In this document: one piece after another, positions 53,415-61,663 of the stretch
How the letters are laid out: every line of letters begins with the position of its first letter
Numbering within the stretch: the stretch's first letter is position 1
Origin: Clostridium sp. CS001
GTDB lineage: Bacteria > Bacillota > Clostridia > Clostridiales > Clostridiaceae
Direction: 5' to 3'
NCBI RefSeq assembly: GCF_020443565.1
Contig: NZ_JAIZZN010000023.1
Coordinates: forward strand, 1 to 64,000
DNA: 64,000 bases
Program-made: the position numbers and the translations under genes
The notes under the pieces: model-generated
Seen by the model: the letters and a program-made list of their open reading frames with translations, nothing else
Database searches by the model: none
What the model was told of the DNA's origin: nothing

Positions 53415-53939
53415 ATGATATTGTCAGGTAAAGAGATTAAGAATAAAATAGGGAATGAAATCATTATTGAGCCTTATGAAGAGACTCAACTCAACCCTAA
53501 TAGTTATAATTTACGATTACATAATGAGTTACTTGTATATGAAAACAATGTTTTGGATATGAAGCAAGAGAATAAAGCTAAAAGATTAATTATACCGCCA
53601 GAGGGATTGCTGCTTGAAACTGGTAAGTTATACTTAGGTAGAACTGTTGAATATACAAAAACAGATAAGTATGTGCCAATGCTTGAGGGAAGATCTTCAG
53701 TTGGTAGACTTGGTTTGTTCATTCATGTTACAGCTGGATTCGGTGATGTAGGTTTTAGCGGTTTTTGGACACTGGAAATTTTCTGTGTTCAACCAATAAG
53801 AATATATCCTAATGTAGAAATATGCCAAATATATTACCATAGTATTGAAGGTGAATATGAAAAGTATATAAGTGGAAAGTATCAATATAATACAGATATT
53901 CAGCCGAGTTTATTATTTAAGGATTTCCAAGGAAAGTAA
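53415..53939 (+). CDS. dcd: dCTP deaminase
   Basis: A 174-residue protein behind ATAGGGGAG. The family core RSSVGRLGLFIHVTAGFGDV, FSGFWTLEI and an NSYNLRLHNELL start are present. It converts dCTP to dUTP as the first step to dTMP, or performs the bifunctional dCTP deaminase/dUTPase reaction; the difference cannot be told here. It stands alone with about 130 bp on each side. Confidence 0.94.
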   Translation: MILSGKEIKNKIGNEIIIEPYEETQLNPNSYNLRLHNELLVYENNVLDMKQENKAKRLIIPPEGLLLETGKLYLGRTVEYTKTDKYVPMLEGRSSVGRLGLFIHVTAGFGDVGFSGFWTLEIFCVQPIRIYPNVEICQIYYHSIEGEYEKYISGKYQYNTDIQPSLLFKDFQGK

Positions 53940-54073
53940 ATGTAATGTTTTTCAATATAATACTTTGACAAAAATATATAATAAATCTACAATTAGAGTA
54001 TAATACATGTTGTAAAACAACCTAGAACAATTTTCATTGTTTTATCCTAATAGAAGCAAAGAGGGTGGTGTAT

Positions 54074-54511
54074 ATGGATTATAATTTAGAGAAATTAACT
54101 AATACATGTATAAAGCATGGTATTAATCTAGTTTTATTATATGGCTCTCATGCAAGGGGCAATAGCAATGCCCAAAGTGATATAGATTTAGGGTTGCTCT
54201 TAAAAGATGATTTCTATGATTTCGAAGATATAATTAAGGATTTAATGGTTGTTTTCAAAGAAAATAACCTTGATATTGCTATTTTAAATCATGCTGATCC
54301 CGTTTTAAAGTTTGAGATAATATCAAATTATAAGATATTATTCTGCCAAGAGGATGAAACTTTTATTGAGTTTTACACTAATACTATAAAACAATACAAT
54401 GATACTAAGAAATTCAGAATATTAGAAAAGGTATATTTAGAAAACTTTATAAGAGGTGAAAGAAATGGTGTACTCAAATGTAATCCGCCGTTACCCGATA
54501 AATCTTTCTGA
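54074..54511 (+). CDS. MNT-type minimal nucleotidyltransferase
   Basis: A 145-residue protein starting at the ATG behind GAGGGTGG. The signature is LLYGSHARGNSNAQSDIDLG (residues 24-43), G-S-x-A-R-G...D-x-D, then NLDIAILNHAD. This is the antitoxin half of the MNT/HEPN toxin-antitoxin type. The end ENFIRGERNGVLK and the overlapping short HEPN-like frame at 54465 fit the usual overlapping gene order, so the toxin partner seems to have been lost by deletion. Confidence 0.88.
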   Translation: MDYNLEKLTNTCIKHGINLVLLYGSHARGNSNAQSDIDLGLLLKDDFYDFEDIIKDLMVVFKENNLDIAILNHADPVLKFEIISNYKILFCQEDETFIEFYTNTIKQYNDTKKFRILEKVYLENFIRGERNGVLKCNPPLPDKSF

Positions 54512-54539
54512 ATATATTGATTATGTAAGTAACCATTAG
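54465..54539 (+). pseudogene. Truncated HEPN (DUF86) toxin gene start
   Basis: An ATG in a shifted frame within the end of the MNT gene, behind AGAGGTGAAA, reads MVYSNVIRRYPINLSEYIDY and stops after 24 codons. MVYSN-I-R and a helix ending in EYI-Y are the usual start of HEPN/DUF86 proteins, and overlap with MNT is the standard arrangement. The remaining 100 or more codons are missing. Confidence 0.6.
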
Positions 54540-54542
54540 AAG

Positions 54543-54580
54543 AAATCCCTTTGTCTTATTTATGGACAAGGGGATTTTTT
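54543..54580 (+). terminator. Rho-independent terminator
   Basis: AAATCCCTTTGTC pairs with GACAAGGGGATTT and is followed by a T run. Confidence 0.9.
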
Positions 54581-54665
54581 AGAATAATTAAGGCATCACC
54601 TGTGCAGCGATTCATCATCTTTTGCGAAGCTGCAATGCTAACGATCTCTGAAATGCGGTTAATAC

Positions 54666-55262
54666 TTAAATAAAATCTCTTAAGCTTTGACTTAACATTT
54701 CGCAACCTTCAAAGTGGATTGTGTTAATAGCTAGCCTGCTAGCTGCTTCAATATTTACTAAAGTATCGTCAATAAACAAACACTCTTCTGGATTTAGCTT
54801 ATATGTATCTAAAAGTTTAGAGTATATTGCGCTTTCAGGCTTTAAGAGGTTTTCTTTATAGGATATTATTCCTCCATCAAAATACTTAAAAAAATCATAT
54901 TTTGAATAAACAGTTTCAAAAGCTAATGAATGAAAATTTGAAAGTAAATATAGCTTATATCCATTTTCTTTTAATTCATTTAGAATTTTTACTGTACCTT
55001 CTATAGGTGACAATATGTCAATCCAATTTTCCATACATTTCTTGATGTGTACTTCCTGCATAGGATTTCTTAAAGATATTATTTTTATCGCCTCATCTTG
55101 AGTTAATATTCCTCTGTCTAAATGAAGCCATTCTTCGCTTAGAAATATCTCCATATAAAGAAGCTTTTCAAGGTTATCATCATTGAATGTTCTTTTTAAG
55201 TAATCCAAAGGCTTAAATTCTAGTAACACATTTCCTATATCAAAGATTATGTTTTTAACCAT
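54666..55262 (-). CDS. HAD-superfamily phosphatase (subfamily IA)
   Basis: A 198-residue protein starting at the ATG behind TGGAGGTT. Motif I is IIFDIGNVLLEF with a glycine in place of the second aspartate (D-x-G), motif II YLLSNF, motif III LLKPESAIYSKLL and motif IV CLFIDDTLVNIEAA. The DIGNV form is common in the epoxide-hydrolase N-terminal-like/haloacid type HAD proteins, which still act as phosphatases or on haloacids. The substrate is unknown. It is on its own on the minus strand. Confidence 0.86.
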   Translation of the reverse strand: MVKNIIFDIGNVLLEFKPLDYLKRTFNDDNLEKLLYMEIFLSEEWLHLDRGILTQDEAIKIISLRNPMQEVHIKKCMENWIDILSPIEGTVKILNELKENGYKLYLLSNFHSLAFETVYSKYDFFKYFDGGIISYKENLLKPESAIYSKLLDTYKLNPEECLFIDDTLVNIEAASRLAINTIHFEGCEMLSQSLRDFI

Positions 55263-55837
55263 CTTAACCTCCATAGTAAATTAATTAAAATACAATATGT
55301 AAAGTCTAAATTTTAACTCAAAGGTGAATTTGTTTGTTTTATTTAATCATCGAGGATTTCGTTAACACTCTGCCAATCTAAAAATTCATGTCTAGTTTCA
55401 TGCATTCAATAATAAGGGAACCCATATTTAATGATAACTATCGATTTAGAAGTTGATATACTTCTTGTATTTCATCATTAATACAGCATCTCGAGTAATA
55501 ACAATATATTTTATTTTATTATACTAAAAGGCAGAATAAACTTCCATTGTTTGTTATGATTGAATTATATTAGGGCTTAAAACAAATATCAAGGTCTGGA
55601 ATGAAGATATTAAAGTCACTTTTCAACATAGATTTAAAAAGGCTATATGACTGAAGCAGCTGGTAGCTTAATAAAATGGATATTTTAAAATTTAAAAGGA
55701 GTATTAAAATAACAGAGAGTGGAGAAGTAGAGGAGTTATTTTGGTGGAAATTATATATGAAATTATATTTTTATAGCAATACAGGTCAAGAAAAGTGATA
55801 TTATATAGTGCTATCATTGTTGTTAGGAGGTGAAATC
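55263..55837. other. 575-bp region without an intact gene
   Basis: On the minus strand a short peptide frame MHETRHEFLDWQSVNEILDD (about 55345-55407) ends in TAA, perhaps a gene tail. Other pieces are AT-rich and not coding. The right end carries the promoter region and AGGAGGTG site of the next AraC gene. Confidence 0.4.
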
Positions 55838-56746
55838 ATGAAAAAATTAGAAAAAGTTAATGCGGCTTCACGTATGCAGGACTATATAGAAGATCATATA
55901 TCAGAACAAATTACCTTATATATGCTTGCAAAATCGGCTGGGTATTCTCCGTGGCATTCAGCAAGAATATTTAAAGAGCTACTAGGGAAATCACCATTTG
56001 AGTATATTAGATCGTTGAGACTTTCTTTAGCAGCAGTTAAAATCAGAGATGAGAGCACCAAAATTATTGATGTAGCTTTTGATTTTGTGTTTGATTCTCA
56101 TGAAGGGTTTACAAGAGCCTTTTCAAAGCAGTTTGGTATAACACCTAAGTACTATAGTAAAAATACGCCACCGTTAAAACTTTTTATGCCTAATAACATT
56201 CGTGATTATTACCTTATGTTACAAAAGGGAGAGAGTGCTATGAGTAAAAAAACTAATAACAATACTATTTTTGTTCAAGTTATTGATAGACCAGAAAGAA
56301 AGCTAATTTTAAAAAGAGGTGTTAAAGCCACTCACTACTTTGAATATTGCGAAGAAATTGGATGTGATGTTTGGGGAATCTTGTCAAGTATAAAAGAAGC
56401 TCTTTATGAGCCAATAGGGATGTGGCTACCAGAAAATCTTCAAACGCTAGGAACATCAATTTATGCTCAAGGAGTAGAAGTGCCACTAATTTATAAGGGA
56501 GAAGTACCGGAAGGATTTGAAATAATTGAGCTACCGGCATGCAAAATGATGGTGTTCCAAGGCCAACCTTATGAAGACGAAAAGTTTGAGGCGGCAATAG
56601 AGGAATTATGGGATGTAATGAAAATTTATAACCCCGAACTATATGGATTTAAATGGTCTGACAACGATGGTCCTAGATTTCAGCTTTCACCAATGGGCTA
56701 CAGAGGATATATTGAAGCAAGACCAGTGAGACCTATTAACGAATAG
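55838..56746 (+). CDS. AraC-type regulator with GyrI-like effector domain
   Basis: A 302-residue protein starting at the ATG behind AGGAGGTGAAATC. Residues 1-105 form the AraC double HTH (LAKSAGYSPWHSARIFKELL, then AFDFVFDSHEGFTRAFSKQF). Residues about 145-300 form a GyrI-like (SOUL-type) small-molecule domain: PERKLILKRGVKATHYFEYC and a late GYRGYIEARPVRP. This build (Rob/SoxS-with-GyrI) activates genes on binding drugs or other hydrophobic compounds. It is followed by a terminator. Confidence 0.9.
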   Translation: MKKLEKVNAASRMQDYIEDHISEQITLYMLAKSAGYSPWHSARIFKELLGKSPFEYIRSLRLSLAAVKIRDESTKIIDVAFDFVFDSHEGFTRAFSKQFGITPKYYSKNTPPLKLFMPNNIRDYYLMLQKGESAMSKKTNNNTIFVQVIDRPERKLILKRGVKATHYFEYCEEIGCDVWGILSSIKEALYEPIGMWLPENLQTLGTSIYAQGVEVPLIYKGEVPEGFEIIELPACKMMVFQGQPYEDEKFEAAIEELWDVMKIYNPELYGFKWSDNDGPRFQLSPMGYRGYIEARPVRPINE

Positions 56747-56797
56747 ACTTTATTAGAAATAACAGATACTTTCGCCCTCTTTTAAGAATAATTGTAA

Positions 56798-56837
56798 ATA
56801 TAAGTCTTGCTATGTTAAAATATAGTAAGACTTATAT
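56798..56837 (+). terminator. Rho-independent terminator-like hairpin
   Basis: ATATAAGTCTTGCTAT (56798-56813) pairs with the complementary arm ending at 56837 through one G-T pair, with a T-rich 3' side. Confidence 0.75.
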
Positions 56838-56898
56838 CTTTATATTATATTTTGATATATTTATGTAGGTAAACTAGATATTAAGGGGAGTGGAATTA

Positions 56899-57465
56899 TT
56901 GAATCATTTAAGAAAATTAATTGGACAGAAGTGTTATTTATCACCAGCAGATGCTAGCGAGACAGAAAAAGTTGCTAAATGGAGCAATGATATTGATGTG
57001 GCTCTTAGAACAGGTGATATATCAGATATGATTACCTATGAATCACAAAGAGGTTATCTTGAAAACATGAATAATAGTAGGGGTTATGGATTTTATATTA
57101 TAAGAGAACAAGATGACGAAGTTATTGGAATCGGAAGACTAATGAGAATAAATTTTATAAATAGAAATGCAGTTATGGGAATCTTTGTTGGAGAAAAAAC
57201 AGATAGGAGCAAAGGTATAGGCTCAGAAGCTACAACTCTATTATTAGACTTTGGTTTTAATATTCTTAATCTAAAGAATATTATGATTGAAACTTTATCT
57301 TTCAATGAAGCTGCAATAAAAGCATGTAAAAGATGTGGATTTAAAGAAATTGGTAGACGAAGAAAATCAATTATATATGGAAATAATGAGTACGATGAAG
57401 TTTTTATGGATATGCTTAGTGAAGAATTTCAAAACTCTATAATTGATAAGGCATTGAATAAATAA
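56899..57465 (+). CDS. GNAT acetyltransferase, RimJ/L-like
   Basis: A 188-residue protein starting with TTG at 56899 behind AAGGGGA; a GTG nine bases upstream is too close to the site. YLSPADASETEKVAKWSND is the RimJ/L-like entry; VMGIFVGEKTDRSKGIGSEA is the acetyl-CoA loop near residue 100; NEAAIKACKRCGFKEIGRRR closes. The acceptor is unknown. Confidence 0.85.
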   Translation: MNHLRKLIGQKCYLSPADASETEKVAKWSNDIDVALRTGDISDMITYESQRGYLENMNNSRGYGFYIIREQDDEVIGIGRLMRINFINRNAVMGIFVGEKTDRSKGIGSEATTLLLDFGFNILNLKNIMIETLSFNEAAIKACKRCGFKEIGRRRKSIIYGNNEYDEVFMDMLSEEFQNSIIDKALNK

Positions 57466-57585
57466 TATAGTTACTACTAACAATGTACTTATTCTAGAGC
57501 TGATTAAGAAAGGACTACAATCTAAGATATATAGATATATTTAAGATTTCAGTATATTATACTTACATTTAAGGTGGGTGAAATT

Positions 57586-58146
57586 ATGATATTTTGCAAA
57601 ATTGATAAATTAACTGTTCGTAGTTTGGAAAGTGGCGATAAACACTTATTATTTAAATGGCTTTCTGACAATCAAGTCCTTAAATATTATGAGGGACGTA
57701 ATAATCCACATGATGAAGATATGGTAGAAGAACATTTTTATAGTAAAGATATTAATGAAACAAGATGTATAATCGAATATTCTCAGGTACCAATAGGCTA
57801 TATACAATTTTATCCTGTTAGCCAAGATGAATGTGACGAATATGGATATTCAAACTTTCAACATACTATATTTGGTATGGACCAATTTATTGGTGAGACC
57901 AAATATTGGGGACAAGGAATAGGGAAACTGTTAATGAAATCAATGATTAATTTTTTAATAGAAGTAAAAGGTGCCCGAAAGATAGTATTAGACCCACAAT
58001 GCTGGAATGAAAGAGCCATTAAATGTTATGAGCAAAGTGGATTTATAAAAGTAAAATTGCTTCCTAATCATGAGCTTCATGAAGGCGAATTTAAAGATTG
58101 TTGGCTGATGGAGTATGATTTCAAAGGGGATTGTTCCATAGAATGA
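57586..58146 (+). CDS. AAC(6')-like aminoglycoside N-acetyltransferase
   Basis: A 186-residue GNAT starting at the ATG behind AAGGTGGGTG. MDQFIGETKYWGQGIGKLLM and VLDPQCWNERAIKCYEQSGF are close to the pattern of the AAC(6')-I group (GIDQFIG..YWGKG..., DP..SN.RAI.CYEK.GF). The length also fits. It probably modifies the 6'-amino group of aminoglycosides or a related compound; whether it confers resistance is not shown. It is followed by an inverted repeat. Confidence 0.8.
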   Translation: MIFCKIDKLTVRSLESGDKHLLFKWLSDNQVLKYYEGRNNPHDEDMVEEHFYSKDINETRCIIEYSQVPIGYIQFYPVSQDECDEYGYSNFQHTIFGMDQFIGETKYWGQGIGKLLMKSMINFLIEVKGARKIVLDPQCWNERAIKCYEQSGFIKVKLLPNHELHEGEFKDCWLMEYDFKGDCSIE

Positions 58147-58244
58147 AAAGGATGAGATATTTTATAAAAGAGGATAGGGCTATTCATATGACCGTAAATA
58201 TTAATAGATATAAATATTATTAAAGCAGAAAATAAACACTTGAA

Positions 58245-58276
58245 GGCAATTAAATAAGGATGATTATTTAATTGCC
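58245..58276 (+). repeat. Perfect 13-bp inverted repeat
   Basis: GGCAATTAAATAA and TTATTTAATTGCC are separated by 6 bases between the converging acetyltransferase and Uma2 genes. It lacks a strong T run, so termination is only likely. Confidence 0.75.
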
Positions 58277-58298
58277 TATGATGCAGGCTAATATTTTT

Positions 58299-58886
58299 TT
58301 ATCCTTGCATGAATAGTTTAAATACTTCACTGGTGATAAATTTAATATGAGGATATAACAATAAACTACACACATCATCTTCCATATAATTCTTATTTAA
58401 CACATAACAATTATCTTTCAGGTAATACTGCTCGATTGTCTTGGTTCTGTAATCAACTAGCAAATATTCTACAATACCTTTTGTAGAATATAACTCCATT
58501 TTGTACTCTCTATCATTTTTCTCTGTGGTTTCACTCAATACCTCAAATATAAGTTTTGGAATCTCTAGATGTAGTAGATCATTCTCGAATTTATCTTTTA
58601 TATCTGTACCACAAAATACCGATATATCGGGAATTCTAAATTCATTCTCCTTGAATTTTATGTGAAGTTCGCTAATCGCTACACAACTGCTGGGCAACTT
58701 CTCATCTAACATTTTTAATATGTTGTAAATGCTTCTGCTATGCTTTGCACTAGGACTAAAATATATAATCTCGCCATTCCAGTATTCTGTAGCATAACCA
58801 GTATTATCTTTAATGCTTTCTGATATTGCTATAAACTGCTCATAATTTAAAATATTATTATGCATAGACAAATTCATATTAAACAC
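58299..58886 (-). CDS. Uma2/DUF820 family endonuclease-like protein
   Basis: A 195-residue protein. The start is taken as the GTG behind AAAGGAGTTGA; an ATG 9 bases later is an alternative. The family core is YWNGEIIYFSPSAKHSRSIY, FRIPDISVFCG and LIFEVLSETTEKNDREYKME, matching the PD-(D/E)xK pattern (PD...E-V-x-S...K). Such proteins are frequent in mobile-rich genomes; nuclease activity is inferred. It lies converging with the aminoglycoside-type acetyltransferase. Confidence 0.85.
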   Translation of the reverse strand: MFNMNLSMHNNILNYEQFIAISESIKDNTGYATEYWNGEIIYFSPSAKHSRSIYNILKMLDEKLPSSCVAISELHIKFKENEFRIPDISVFCGTDIKDKFENDLLHLEIPKLIFEVLSETTEKNDREYKMELYSTKGIVEYLLVDYRTKTIEQYYLKDNCYVLNKNYMEDDVCSLLLYPHIKFITSEVFKLFMQG

Positions 58887-58928
58887 TCAACTCCTTTATT
58901 CCTTGTATCTAAGTACACTCATATATAA

Positions 58929-59333
58929 TTAATTATACCATGTGCCTATAATCAGAACAAACAAATCCTTTTGGTTCATAATCCTAGTATCGGTACAGTA
59001 GTAGACCTTTTGTTTTATATATATAATTGTACTTTTTAGACTTATCATTTGGGGTATATCCTCTAAAGTAGCCATTTTAACTTCCAGGTTTTTGTCTATT
59101 TCTTTTGAAAATATATCCATCCTATTTATACGTGAGTTTATTACTTTTTTCATTGCAAAATCAACATATAAATAGGTATTATAAAAAGAGATGCAATGGT
59201 AGTAATACCAATCATAATAGCAGCATAATCACAATTCTTCCGAAAACCATTTTTTATGTGTAAGAATAACACCAAGTGAAATTATAATTAGCATACTTAA
59301 CACACTTTCTATAGCTTTTAACATTCCAGTCAT
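58929..59333 (-). pseudogene. AEC-family (auxin efflux carrier-like) transporter remnant
   Basis: On the minus strand from ATG 59333 (behind AAAGGATG) the frame codes MTGMLKAIESVLSMLIIISL then GVILTHKKWFSEEL, the classic AEC N-terminus with its first helix, and stops at 59229. A shifted frame gives AAIMIGITTIASLFIIPIYM, like a last AEC helix, and runs on into a 74-residue frame of no clear origin. Most membrane helices are missing, so the transporter gene has been deleted internally. Confidence 0.55.
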
Positions 59334-59526
59334 ATAAATCATCCTTTCATAAATGAAACTATATAAAATAGTATAAGTTCCACTACTCTTTTACCACTAT
59401 TACAAAGCTTTGTCAAATCATCAAATTTAATGGATTAGCTACTAAAGTAACCATGCAATTTACTACAGGAACTGCAAAGCATTCTTTGTTTTAAAGTCCT
59501 ATAATTACAAACAAGGGGGAGATATT

Positions 59527-60360
59527 ATGGATTGGATTTTAGGTATGAACCAGGCAGTTAATTATATCGAGGAGAATCTTGATGGTGATATAAGTTATTC
59601 CACTGCTTCAAAATTTGTCTGCTGTTCTGCATATGAATTTCAACGTATTTTTTCGTTTATGGCTAACGTAACTTTATCTGAATATATTCGCAAAAGACGA
59701 TTAACACTTGCAGCGCATGATATTCAGATAACTAAAGAAAAAATAACTGATATAGCGATAAAGTATGGTTATGATTCTCCAGCCGCATTTTCTCGTGCAT
59801 TTAATCAACAGCATGGAACTACCCCTACGTCAGCGCGCAATGATGGTGTATTACTAAAATCATATCCTTGCATCTCTTTCAAATTTATAATTCAAGGAGT
59901 AGATAAAATGGAATATAAAATTTTAACCAAGGATGCAGTACAAGTTATAGGAATTAATAGGAAGATGATTACTAAGAATAATGAACATTGGAGAGATATA
60001 CCTGAATTTTGGGATGACTTTAAACGAGCAGGGTTGCAGGATAAACTTAATTCTTATGCACTGGATGATGTAGTATTCGCAATAACTACTTATAGTGAAG
60101 AATCCGATTGCTTTTGGTACATGTTAGCAGTAGCCTATAATCATGTTCAAAATACAGATAACTATGATGTTATGACTATACCCTCTGGAACATATGCTGT
60201 CTTTGAGGTGCCTTCAGAAGATGAAAATAATATTGGTAATTTTACTATGCGTATTTTTAATGAATGGCTTCCAAGCACAGGATATAAATTAACTGGCAAA
60301 GCAGAAATTGAATGCTGCACAAAAAATGGAACTGTAATATGGATGCCGATTATTCAATAA
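59527..60360 (+). CDS. AraC-type regulator with GyrI-like effector domain
   Basis: A 277-residue protein behind AAGGGGGAG. Residues 1-105 hold the AraC HTH pair (STASKFVCCSAYEFQRIFSF, then KYGYDSPAAFSRAFNQQHG) and residues 125-277 a GyrI-like effector module (YKILTKDAVQVIGINRKMI, TIPSGTYAVFEVPS, WLPSTGYKLTGKAEIECC). This is the same architecture as at 55838 with a different sensor sequence, so they are paralogues with separate ligands. A hairpin terminator follows. Confidence 0.9.
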   Translation: MDWILGMNQAVNYIEENLDGDISYSTASKFVCCSAYEFQRIFSFMANVTLSEYIRKRRLTLAAHDIQITKEKITDIAIKYGYDSPAAFSRAFNQQHGTTPTSARNDGVLLKSYPCISFKFIIQGVDKMEYKILTKDAVQVIGINRKMITKNNEHWRDIPEFWDDFKRAGLQDKLNSYALDDVVFAITTYSEESDCFWYMLAVAYNHVQNTDNYDVMTIPSGTYAVFEVPSEDENNIGNFTMRIFNEWLPSTGYKLTGKAEIECCTKNGTVIWMPIIQ

Positions 60361-60424
60361 CTGATTATTAATGATTAGAGAATAACCTATTTACTATAGT
60401 AAAACTACATTCCTCTATTTTCAC

Positions 60425-60506
60425 GTAAAAACAGCCACATAGCAATAATCTGATTTTTGATTTATAGTCGTCAAAATGATGGACATTGTGTTATGGCTGT
60501 TTTTTC
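60425..60506 (+). terminator. Terminator-like hairpin with long loop
   Basis: AAAACAGCCACATAGCAAT pairs with ATTGTGTTATGGCTGTTTT across a loop of about 40 bases, followed by TTTT. The remainder of 60361-60672 holds no gene I can support. Confidence 0.55.
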
Positions 60507-60672
60507 GCATGAATAGTTTCCTTATATGAGTTTTAATAAGGCACAAATGTATAAATTTAATTACCTTATTAATCGAATAAAATAATTGAATACTTTACAT
60601 TTTATTATATAATATCAAGTATATTTCAAGGAAATTATTGAAAAAATTAGAAATAAGGATGGTGATATTCCT

Positions 60673-61116
60673 ATGGCGGTAGATGCTAATAGATTAGAAG
60701 AACTAATAACAAAATGGAAGGACATTTTAAGATTAAAGGATTGGGATATAAAACTAAAAATCGTTGAAGCAGAGTGGAGAAAATCCGGTGATATAAAAAT
60801 TGATCTAGATGATAAAAAAGCAGTGATGTTAGTTAATAATAACCCAAAATCTACAAACCTTGAAGAATTAGTAGTTCATGAATTATTACACTTAAAGTTA
60901 TGGGGAATGGATCAAATGATCGAAGGTTTCATTAACCAAGTTTTCGGAGAAGAAGAAGGAGATATAAAAAAAGAGTTTGCTATGAATCAATTTTTCTTGT
61001 TGCTTGAATCAACAGTTGAAGATTTAACTAAAGGTTTTCTAAAGTCTAATGATTGCAAGGAAGAACTAAGCTTTGGAAGGCTGCAGAGATTGATAGATGA
61101 CGAAATTGGTTGCTAG
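60673..61116 (+). CDS. HELLH-motif protein, predicted zincin, unknown
   Basis: A 147-residue protein behind AAGGATGGTG. It contains VVHELLHLKLWGMD (H-E-x-x-H at about residues 75-79), a zinc-peptidase-type site, in the middle of a helical sequence. The length is like SprT/YgjP-type mini-zincins, but no further family mark is seen. An in-frame start GCGGTAG context supports the ATG used. Function is unknown. Confidence 0.75.
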   Translation: MAVDANRLEELITKWKDILRLKDWDIKLKIVEAEWRKSGDIKIDLDDKKAVMLVNNNPKSTNLEELVVHELLHLKLWGMDQMIEGFINQVFGEEEGDIKKEFAMNQFFLLLESTVEDLTKGFLKSNDCKEELSFGRLQRLIDDEIGC

Positions 61117-61187
61117 TAACTACTTAGAAGAACAATGCTTTTAAATGCTTAAATAATATATAACATTATTAAAAAGGGTGATAATAA

Positions 61188-61262
61188 ATGTTAGTTCTAA
61201 TAGGTTCAGTAGCTAAACTTAAATCTTTATGTAATTCAATTATTGAGAAAACTGTTTATTAG
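61188..61262 (+). CDS. Doubtful 24-residue ORF
   Basis: ATG at 61188 behind AAAGGGTG codes MLVLIGSVAKLKSLCNSIIE and KTVY before a TAG. The ribosome binding site is good, but the peptide matches nothing I know; it may be the start of a gene cut off by the neighbouring transposon remnant. Confidence 0.3.
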   Translation: MLVLIGSVAKLKSLCNSIIEKTVY

Positions 61263-61319
61263 TTTACTTAATGATTCAAAGCAAATTTTCTTTAAAAACT
61301 GACAAAAAATATTTTGCCA

Positions 61320-61643
61320 GAATACTTGACAAAATATTTTTTGTTAAGTTCAATTGTTAATATAAGGAATGTAAATTCAGACTATATCCAAACAAAGAAC
61401 AAAGAATATATTTAGCTAAAATTTTTTGATGCACTAGGTTTGTATATAATAGAATGTTAGCTGAAAGGATTAAATCATATGAGGAAAACAATGAATTAGA
61501 TATTAAAACAATGAAATATCCTACGCCTACACAATATAAGATATATTGACTAGAGAGGCTGAAATAGCCTTGATGGCTTGGTTAAACTTGCTACAGTATT
61601 AGTATCGACCAAGAAGCTCCCACCTCTTAGGTGGTGAGTAGTT
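61320..61643 (+). mobile_element. IS200/IS605-type TnpB deletion remnant
   Basis: The frame KECKFRLYPNKEQRIYLAKI, stop, CTRFVYNRMLAERIKSYEE, NNELDIKTMKYPTPTQYK is the N-terminus of a TnpB protein with one internal TGA in place of a Gly codon. The body of the gene is deleted; what follows (CAAGAAGCTCCCACCTCTTAG and GGTGGTGAGTAGTTCAC near 61610-61643) is the typical 3' end of such elements with its hairpin. No tnpA is present. The upstream AATATTTT repeats may be the left-end region. Confidence 0.8.
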
Positions 61644-61663
61644 CACAATACAAGGAGACAATT

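Noticed and set aside
60425-60506. Long-loop inverted repeat considered as a fourth attC-like site
   Set aside because: It lacks the CTAAC/GTTAG ends and the TTCGCC core; it fits a terminator better.
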